Shown here: piece after piece, positions 7,184 to 11,355 of the stretch
Layout: every line of letters begins with the position of its first letter
Numbering within the stretch: the stretch's first letter is position 1
Made by a program: the position numbers and the translations under genes
Assembly: GCA_945874585.1 (NCBI GenBank)
Contig: CAMCHB010000030.1
Location: 1-11,355, forward strand
DNA: 11,355 nucleotides
Origin: an uncultured Clostridium sp.
GTDB taxonomy: Bacteria; Bacillota; Clostridia; TANB77; CAG-508
Reading direction: 5' to 3'
Notes under the pieces: generated by a model
What the model was told of the DNA's origin: nothing
The model's input: the letters and a program-made list of their open reading frames with translations, nothing else
Databases searched by the model: none

Positions 7184-7567
7184 TTAAAAAATATTTTTCC
7201 AATTTAATTTTTCTTTGTCTGGAATGTGACCAATTAAGAAAGATGACGCATTGATTGCCTCTTTACATCTTGTATCATCCTGTATTTCTACTGAAGTTTT
7301 GACCAACAAAATAGACTTTTCAATAGCATCTAATTCTTGATGATCTATCACAATAGACCACATATCTGAAGTTTTTTTCCAATTCTGATACAATTGATTG
7401 GCTTTTTCTACTACCTGATTATGGTTCTCTTTCTGTTGTAGCTGTATGGAAATTTCAGATAAAGTCTGCAATATTTTATCCGATTGATTCTGCAATAAAG
7501 ATTGGGTATACCAAGTTCCAAACAAAATGGCTAAAAGTATAGCTCCAACAATCGTGGCATCTCTCAT
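7184..7567 (-). CDS. DUF4363 family protein
   Basis: A 127-residue protein with one N-terminal membrane helix (about 4-20) followed by a largely helical domain, rich in Gln and Glu, outside the membrane. Size, anchor and the helix pattern (for example QLYQNWKKTSDMWSIVIDHQELD, seen as two adjacent helices around 58-80) fit the DUF4363 family of unknown function. Its ATG overlaps the stop of the DUF421 gene as ATGA, so the two are translationally coupled. DUF421 and DUF4363 genes are commonly found together in spore-forming Clostridia and Bacilli; a role linked to the spore or envelope is inferred from that, not seen here. Confidence 0.8.
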   Translation of the reverse strand: MRDATIVGAILLAILFGTWYTQSLLQNQSDKILQTLSEISIQLQQKENHNQVVEKANQLYQNWKKTSDMWSIVIDHQELDAIEKSILLVKTSVEIQDDTRCKEAINASSFLIGHIPDKEKLNWKNIF

Positions 7568-8244
7568 TTAGAATTTTCCTCCTTTGCTTGGCAAAAAATT
7601 TGCCCTTTTCCATCTAATGTCACAATCAAAGCTTGCTCTGGTCGAATTTTAAATTTTTTCACTGCCTTTTCCAACCATTTTTCATCTTTTCCAATAGCTT
7701 TTAAATTTTCATGCATAATTTTTCCATCCACAATTAAATCATAAGGAATTCCTTCATATTCCGGCATAATTTGAAAATCTGCTGGAATCGTAGTTCTTTT
7801 ATCTGGTTTTTGAATAACGGTAATCTGCCCACTTGTTTCCAAAATAGCATATTCTACATCTCCTAGGTGAAATACATTGTTTCCTCTTAATCTTTCTTGC
7901 AATTCGTTAATGGTAAACTTTTCTTTTTTTAAAACCTTTTCATCTATTTTGCCACGATAAATTAAAATGCTAGGTTTTCCGCAAATAATTTTTCTCATAT
8001 TCATGCTTTTTAAATTGATATTGGAAATGATCAAATGCATACCAAGCAAAGCTAATATAGGAATAATACCACTAAAAAGAGGAATTCCGATATTAGCCAT
8101 CGGAACAGAAGCCAAATCCGCTATCATAATGGCAATAGCTAATTCAAATGGTTGCAATTGACCAATTTCCCTTTTTCCCATCAAGCGCATAATAACCAAT
8201 ACCAATATGTATAATATAATGGTTCTAATAAAAGTTGTTAACAT
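7564..8244 (-). CDS. DUF421 (YetF-like) membrane protein
   Basis: The start is ATG at 8242-8244 rather than the ATG seven codons upstream, because AAAGGAG lies 5 bases before it. This gives 226 residues. Three N-terminal helices (about 6-22, 32-52, 57-75) enclose the family signature LMGKREIGQLQPFELAIAIM (21-40). The C-terminal YetF-type domain includes SILIYRGKI (92-100), FTINELQERLR (110-120) and DVEYAILETSG (129-139). Relatives are YetF and YkjA of Bacillus subtilis and YcaP of E. coli; some DUF421 proteins affect spore heat resistance and germination. It is coupled to the DUF4363 gene by an ATGA overlap. A long inverted repeat lies just upstream. Confidence 0.92.
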   Translation of the reverse strand: MLTTFIRTIILYILVLVIMRLMGKREIGQLQPFELAIAIMIADLASVPMANIGIPLFSGIIPILALLGMHLIISNINLKSMNMRKIICGKPSILIYRGKIDEKVLKKEKFTINELQERLRGNNVFHLGDVEYAILETSGQITVIQKPDKRTTIPADFQIMPEYEGIPYDLIVDGKIMHENLKAIGKDEKWLEKAVKKFKIRPEQALIVTLDGKGQIFCQAKEENSK

Positions 8245-8266
8245 GTTTTCTCCTTTTTTTTGCATT

Positions 8267-8314
8267 TTTTACAAGTATATTTTTTGCAAATTTTCTTAAA
8301 CTATACTTGTAAAA
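8267..8314. repeat. 13-bp perfect inverted repeat in the DUF421/YvlD-like divergent region
   Basis: TTTTACAAGTATA (8267-8279) is repeated exactly in inverted form at 8302-8314, with 22 bases between the arms. The left arm holds a TATACT that could be a -10 box for DUF421 (minus strand, 30 bases from its start). The right arm holds TTGTAA, a possible -35 box for the YvlD-like gene. It could be a paired operator for the two divergent genes. Confidence 0.7.
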
Positions 8315-8335
8315 TTGTTTTTTCATTTGTATAAA
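8307..8335 (+). promoter_or_regulatory. Possible promoter for the YvlD-like gene
   Basis: TTGTAA (8307-8312) and TATAAA (8330-8335) are 17 bases apart, with TG directly before the -10. The -35 box is inside the right arm of the inverted repeat. If used, it leaves a leader of about 105 bases that contains two further palindromes. Confidence 0.45.
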
Positions 8336-8357
8336 TAGTTTCCTTTCGTGCATACTA

Positions 8358-8373
8358 TTTTTACATGTAAAAA
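8358..8373. repeat. 16-bp perfect palindrome TTTTTACATGTAAAAA
   Basis: A perfect palindrome in the leader of the YvlD-like gene. Its half TTTTACA also begins the 13-bp arms at 8267 and 8302, so the region carries the same half-site four times. It fits a homodimeric repressor or activator site; no known regulator is assigned. Confidence 0.55.
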
Positions 8374-8382
8374 TGATTTTTC

Positions 8383-8419
8383 CTACTTAGGAATTTTATT
8401 TAACCTGTTTTCTAAGTAG
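8383..8419. repeat. 8-bp inverted repeat CTACTTAG / CTAAGTAG before the YvlD-like gene
   Basis: The arms at 8383-8390 and 8412-8419 match perfectly, with 21 bases between. The second arm ends 8 bases before the ribosome binding site. It could fold in the mRNA leader or bind a protein; the spacing is close to that of the larger inverted repeat nearby. Confidence 0.45.
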
Positions 8420-8446
8420 TACTCTGATATGAAGGAGGTTAATAAA

Positions 8447-8818
8447 ATGGAAAACAATCAGGCTAACACAGGTAGCTCAATGGGTACAGTTGGTCAAATG
8501 CTAAGTAGATTTATAGCTGCTGCTATTATATTAGCCATCACAGCCTTTTTTACACCTGGTTTTAGTATCAACAACTTTTGGTCATTAGCTTTAGCTGCTG
8601 TGGTGCTTACGGTTATGGATTATTTAATTATTAAATTCACTGGTTTACATGCCAGTCCTTTTGGTAAAGGTTTTGTTGGTTTTATTCTCGCAGCTGTTAT
8701 TTTATATGTCACCCAATATTTTGTAGCTGGCTATTCTATTTCTTGGATTGCAGCTATTATAGGTGCGCTAATTTACGGTGTCGTAGATTATATTATTCCT
8801 GGTCAACAAGGTATGTAG
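8447..8818 (+). CDS. YvlD-like small membrane protein (phage holin family 4 superfamily)
   Basis: A 123-residue protein with four hydrophobic segments (about 21-36, 44-63, 75-93 and 98-117) and a short polar N-terminus. The helix layout, the GFSINNFWSLALAAVVL stretch (38-54) and the closing GALIYGVVDYIIPG (106-119) match the YvlD/DUF360-type family that databases name phage holin family 4. Despite that name, members are mostly chromosomal and not lytic; B. subtilis yvlD belongs to an envelope-stress operon. The ATG at 8447 has AAGGAGG 8 bases upstream, a better start than the ATG six codons earlier. It is a single-gene unit with a strong terminator. No phage gene is nearby. Confidence 0.85.
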   Translation: MENNQANTGSSMGTVGQMLSRFIAAAIILAITAFFTPGFSINNFWSLALAAVVLTVMDYLIIKFTGLHASPFGKGFVGFILAAVILYVTQYFVAGYSISWIAAIIGALIYGVVDYIIPGQQGM

Positions 8819-8832
8819 TTACCTGGAAACAA

Positions 8833-8872
8833 AAAAAGAGAAAAGTAAGAAGCATCTTACTTTTCTCTTTTT
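8833..8872. terminator. Bidirectional intrinsic terminator between the YvlD-like gene and glmU
   Basis: A perfect 17-bp stem (8833-8849 with 8856-8872) has a six-base AAGCAT loop and ends in T-runs on both strands. It lies 14 bases after the YvlD-like stop and 8 bases past the glmU stop, so it should serve both genes. Confidence 0.9.
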
Positions 8873-8880
8873 ATTCTTTT

Positions 8881-10140
8881 TTATTTTCGATTCCAATCTG
8901 GTTTATTGGTTTGTCTTTGTCTTGCAATCGCAAGTGCATAAGCTGGTACATCATCGGTAATTGTAGAACCTGCCGCAATAAAAGCATTATCTTCTACCGT
9001 AACCGGTGCTATTAAATTGGTGTTTGAACCAATAAAGCAGTGATTTCCGATAATGGTTTTACTCTTTTTAAAACCGTCATAATTACAAGTAATGGTACCA
9101 CATCCAATGTTGGTTTTTTCGCCAATTTCACAATCTCCCATATATGTTAGATGTGGGATTTTGGTTCCTTGACCTACAATTGCCTTTTTGATTTCAACAA
9201 AACTTCCTACTTTTACTTGATCAGATAAACGACATCCTTCTCGAATATAAGAATTTGGTCCAATTTCACAATTCTTTCCGATTTCTACATCAGATTTAAT
9301 GGTTGTGTTTGGATGAATAACAGTATCTCTTCCAATTTTTACATCATCGTAAATATAAGTTGAGCTAGAATCTTCAATGGTAACACCATTTCTCATGTGT
9401 TCTGCATTGATACGCATTCTTAATACTTTTGTTAAAATTTCTAATTGCACACGATCATTTACACCTAATATTTCTGTATTGTCTTCTACAATCACAGCTC
9501 CTGTTTTTAAACCTTTGTCATTCATGATTTTGATAACATCTGTGATATAATACTCACCACTAGCATTATGATTATCAATAGCTTCTAGGGCCTTCAATAA
9601 TTCCTCTATATCAAAACAATAAATACCGGCATTGATTTCTTTTATTTTTCTTTGTGATTCTGTTGCATCTTTTTCTTCTACGATTCCTTCTACATTGCCA
9701 CCTTCATCACGAATAATTCTACCATAACCAAATGGATTATCGTAAATGGCTGTTAATAAAGTAGCATATTCTTTATTGGCCGTACTTTTTTCGATTAAAT
9801 TACGAATGGTCTCTGGTCTTAAAATAGGAACATCACCATTTAAGACAACAACTTTTCCTTTTTTTCCTTGTAAGAATTCTTTTGCTTGCATAACAGCATG
9901 ACCTGTACCAAGCATTTCTTCTTGGTATACATATTTTACACGATCTTTTAAAACCTCTTGTACTTGTTCTTTTAAATGGCCTACTACTGCAATTATTTCG
10001 TCAATTCCAGCTTTGTGAGCATTTTCAACAGAACGTAATACGATTTCCTTTCCATAAATTTTATGTACTAATTTAGATTTATCTGATTTCATTCTGGTTC
10101 CTTTTCCTGCTGCTAATACAACTGCTACTACATCTTGCAT
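8881..10140 (-). CDS. glmU: Bifunctional GlmU: GlcN-1-P acetyltransferase / GlcNAc-1-P uridyltransferase, shortened beta-helix
   Basis: GlmU makes UDP-GlcNAc for peptidoglycan and other cell-wall polymers. The N-terminal uridyltransferase has LAAGKGTRM (9-17), Lys23, GTGHAV (78-83) and NGD (101-103). The C-terminal acetyltransferase has HLTYMGD with the catalytic His330, CNYDG (352-356) and GSNTNL (371-376). At 419 residues it is shorter than the usual 450-460. Against E. coli GlmU, positions near 227 differ by +1, but Arg300, Lys318, His330, Tyr333, Asn344, Asn353, Lys359 and Arg407 all sit 33 lower than their counterparts. About 34 residues, two coils of the left-handed beta-helix, are therefore missing between IGPNSYI and REGCRL, with every active-site residue kept. 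ATG follows AAAGGA at about 11 bases. gpsA lies 93 bases upstream. Confidence 0.96.
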   Translation of the reverse strand: MQDVVAVVLAAGKGTRMKSDKSKLVHKIYGKEIVLRSVENAHKAGIDEIIAVVGHLKEQVQEVLKDRVKYVYQEEMLGTGHAVMQAKEFLQGKKGKVVVLNGDVPILRPETIRNLIEKSTANKEYATLLTAIYDNPFGYGRIIRDEGGNVEGIVEEKDATESQRKIKEINAGIYCFDIEELLKALEAIDNHNASGEYYITDVIKIMNDKGLKTGAVIVEDNTEILGVNDRVQLEILTKVLRMRINAEHMRNGVTIEDSSSTYIYDDVKIGRDTVIHPNTTIKSDVEIGKNCEIGPNSYIREGCRLSDQVKVGSFVEIKKAIVGQGTKIPHLTYMGDCEIGEKTNIGCGTITCNYDGFKKSKTIIGNHCFIGSNTNLIAPVTVEDNAFIAAGSTITDDVPAYALAIARQRQTNKPDWNRK

Positions 10141-10233
10141 GTTTCACTCATTCCTTTCTATTTTTCCTCATTTCATACTTTTTCTATTGTTTTTCTGTTC
10201 TATAGTATTCTTTTATTATTTACTGGGTTCCTT

Positions 10234-11190
10234 TTAAAACTCCTTTTTTAAAGAGCGAGCAAATAATTTTTTAAGTTCATCTTGAATTGGTACCTTTTGG
10301 TATAATACATCATAAACAGCATTGCAAATTGGCATTTCCACTTGATATTTTTCCTCTAATTTTTTGATAGCTTTTACGGTATAATAGCCTTCTGCAAGTT
10401 TCTCGTAAGGTTCCCCTTTCACATACATTTCTCCAAATTTACGATTGTTACTAAATTCTGAAAAAACAGTTGCTCCATAATCGCCTAAATGGCATAAACC
10501 ATAAGCAGATAATTCATTTCCGCCCATTGCCTTGATTAAGCGTGCAACTTCTCTGGTTCCTCTCGATGTTAAAGCTCCTTTCAAAGAAGACATATGAAGC
10601 CCATCTAACATACCAGCTGCAATACCAATTACATTTTTGGTTGCGCCTCCAATTTCATTTCCAATTAAATCGGTTCCATAATAAAAACGAATCAAATCAC
10701 TTGAAAATTCTTGTACCAATTTCTTTTTGGTTGCTTCATCTTCGCTATCAATGACCATACAATTAGAAATCCCATTGCAAAATTCTTGTACATGTCCAGG
10801 TCCTAACCATACAGCAACACGTGGATTGTCTGGCAAATATTCACGTACAATTTGAGTTAAGCGCTCTCCTGTTTTGATTTCAATTCCCTTCATACATAAA
10901 ACAATGTATTTTTGACTTAAATCGTATTCTTTTAATTGATCCATTAAATCTCTTAGCGCCTGTGAATTTATGGATATAACAATTGTTTCAGATTCTATGG
11001 CACGTGCCAAATCCGTTTCTAACAAAACACTATCGGCTAAAGTTAGCATATCATTTTTTCTTGTTTCTTGAAAACGTTTCATCCTTTCTGATGTTGTTCT
11101 TCCATACAAAGTGACCTGATGATGAATTTTATCTAAATACCAAGCAATAAAACTCCCCCATCTGCCACATCCAATGACTGTTACTTTCAA
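10234..11190 (-). CDS. gpsA: GpsA-like NAD(P)H-dependent glycerol-3-phosphate dehydrogenase
   Basis: GpsA reduces dihydroxyacetone phosphate to sn-glycerol 3-phosphate, the backbone of membrane phospholipids. I chose the TTG at 11188-11190: GGAGG lies 5 bases before it, and the protein then begins MKVTVIG as is typical. The ATG four codons upstream overlaps that ribosome binding site. The product is 318 residues. Counting from the upstream ATG: GCGRWGS (11-17) binds the dinucleotide, KGIE (105-108) and GGATKNV (185-191) hold the two active-site lysines, and GD (240-241) and NNRKFG (252-257) complete the site. Motifs differ from the classical enzyme: GPGH for GPSH, and HLGDYGAT for GLGDLIVT. 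It looks like a divergent branch of the family. glmU follows it after 93 bases, without a clear terminator. Confidence 0.88.
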   Translation of the reverse strand: MKVTVIGCGRWGSFIAWYLDKIHHQVTLYGRTTSERMKRFQETRKNDMLTLADSVLLETDLARAIESETIVISINSQALRDLMDQLKEYDLSQKYIVLCMKGIEIKTGERLTQIVREYLPDNPRVAVWLGPGHVQEFCNGISNCMVIDSEDEATKKKLVQEFSSDLIRFYYGTDLIGNEIGGATKNVIGIAAGMLDGLHMSSLKGALTSRGTREVARLIKAMGGNELSAYGLCHLGDYGATVFSEFSNNRKFGEMYVKGEPYEKLAEGYYTVKAIKKLEEKYQVEMPICNAVYDVLYQKVPIQDELKKLFARSLKKEF

Positions 11191-11195
11191 TTTTA

Positions 11196-11200
11196 CCTCC
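11196..11200 (-). promoter_or_regulatory. Ribosome binding site that decides the gpsA start
   Basis: GGAGG on the minus strand is 5 bases before the TTG at 11188-11190. The alternative ATG at 11200-11202 overlaps this site and has no site of its own, so the TTG start is preferred. Confidence 0.75.
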
Positions 11201-11214
11201 ATTCAAACCAACTG

Positions 11215-11260
11215 CACCATTTTTTCTTATTAGAAATGGTGTAAACAAAATGTTTACACC
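11215..11260 (-). terminator. Two overlapping hairpins between tRNA-Asn and gpsA
   Basis: Reading along the minus strand, the first hairpin is a perfect 10-bp stem (GGTGTAAACA type, arms 11251-11260 and 11238-11247, 3-base loop). The second has perfect 8-bp arms (11234-11241 and 11215-11222). They share four bases (11238-11241), so they cannot both form fully. The first probably ends or protects the tRNA 3' end, although the T-run after it is poor. The second ends about 14 bases before the gpsA ribosome binding site. An attenuator-like switch is possible but not shown. Confidence 0.45.
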
Positions 11261-11278
11261 ACTTCATTCTTTATGCAT

Positions 11279-11354
11279 TGGCTCCTCAAACTGGGCTCGA
11301 ACCAGTGGCCCTTCGGTTAACAGCCGAATGTCCTACCAACTGAGCTATTGAGGA
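11279..11354 (-). tRNA. tRNA-Asn (anticodon GTT), CCA encoded
   Basis: A complete 76-base tRNA. The acceptor stem is a perfect 7-bp pairing (TCCTCAA with TTGAGGA), followed by discriminator G and CCA at 11279-11281. The anticodon stem TTCGG/CCGAA encloses the loop CTGTTAA, which gives anticodon GTT for asparagine. The T-arm ACTGG-TTCGAGC-CCAGT is normal, with a five-base variable loop. The D-stem is odd: the 3' strand reads GGAC where GAGC is usual, so it has one C-A mismatch and one G-T wobble against GCTC. The gene lies at the right edge; one further base of flank is visible and its promoter is outside the window. Confidence 0.95.
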
Positions 11355-11355
11355 A

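Noticed and set aside
7171..7191. An AT-only inverted repeat (TTTTTTAA / TTAAAAAA) after the DUF4363 gene as a terminator
   Set aside because: The stem has no G-C pairs and there is no proper T-run; it is expected by chance in such AT-rich DNA.
8447..8818. A phage holin as a sign of a prophage
   Set aside because: The family name is misleading; no lysin, structural or integrase genes are nearby and the gene is a single chromosomal unit.
8743..9015. A 90-residue plus-strand reading frame across the terminator
   Set aside because: It overlaps two real genes and the hairpin at 8833-8872, and has no ribosome binding site.
10141..10233. A separate promoter for glmU
   Set aside because: I found no -35/-10 pair with acceptable boxes and spacing, so co-transcription with gpsA is at least as likely.
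11279..11354. The tRNA gene as an integration (att) site for a mobile element
   Set aside because: No repeat of the tRNA 3' end is seen elsewhere in the window and no integrase is present.

Overview
This is an AT-rich chromosomal window, most likely from a low-GC Firmicute of class Clostridia (Bacillota). The evidence is the strong AGGAGG-type ribosome binding sites, TTG and GTG starts, TGA used as a stop, a CdaA-type diadenylate cyclase, a transketolase split into two subunits, a DUF421/DUF4363 pair, an MEP-pathway ispG and a tRNA gene with an encoded CCA end. The species cannot be named from the sequence. I see no phage, transposon, CRISPR array, plasmid or defence module.

Most genes are on the minus strand and are housekeeping. 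Reading down that strand from the right edge: tRNA-Asn, a GpsA-like glycerol-3-phosphate dehydrogenase, glmU (UDP-GlcNAc synthesis), DUF421 and DUF4363 membrane proteins, the two transketolase halves, ispG (isoprenoids), a 32-residue membrane microprotein, cdaA (c-di-AMP synthesis), truA (tRNA pseudouridylation), and the first 23 codons of a probable secG running off the left edge. Three plus-strand genes are inserted singly: a DUF6591-like anchored protein, a DUF389 membrane protein and a YvlD-like small membrane protein. Each ends in a long perfect hairpin that it shares with the convergent minus-strand gene, so each hairpin probably terminates transcription both ways.

Genes that probably share transcripts are microprotein-cdaA-truA (14-bp gap, then an ATGA overlap), DUF421-DUF4363 (ATGA overlap), the two transketolase subunits (21-bp gap) and perhaps gpsA-glmU. 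Good sigma-A-type promoters, all with 17-bp spacers, precede the microprotein/cdaA unit, secG, the DUF6591-like gene and the DUF389 gene.

No clearly new multi-gene system is visible. The points worth a second look are a one-base frameshift in the last part of truA, an unlisted microprotein at the head of a cdaA unit that lacks cdaR, a GlmU with about 34 residues cleanly missing from its beta-helix, a cluster of palindromes between the DUF421 and YvlD-like genes, and a tRNA-Asn with an unusual D-stem.
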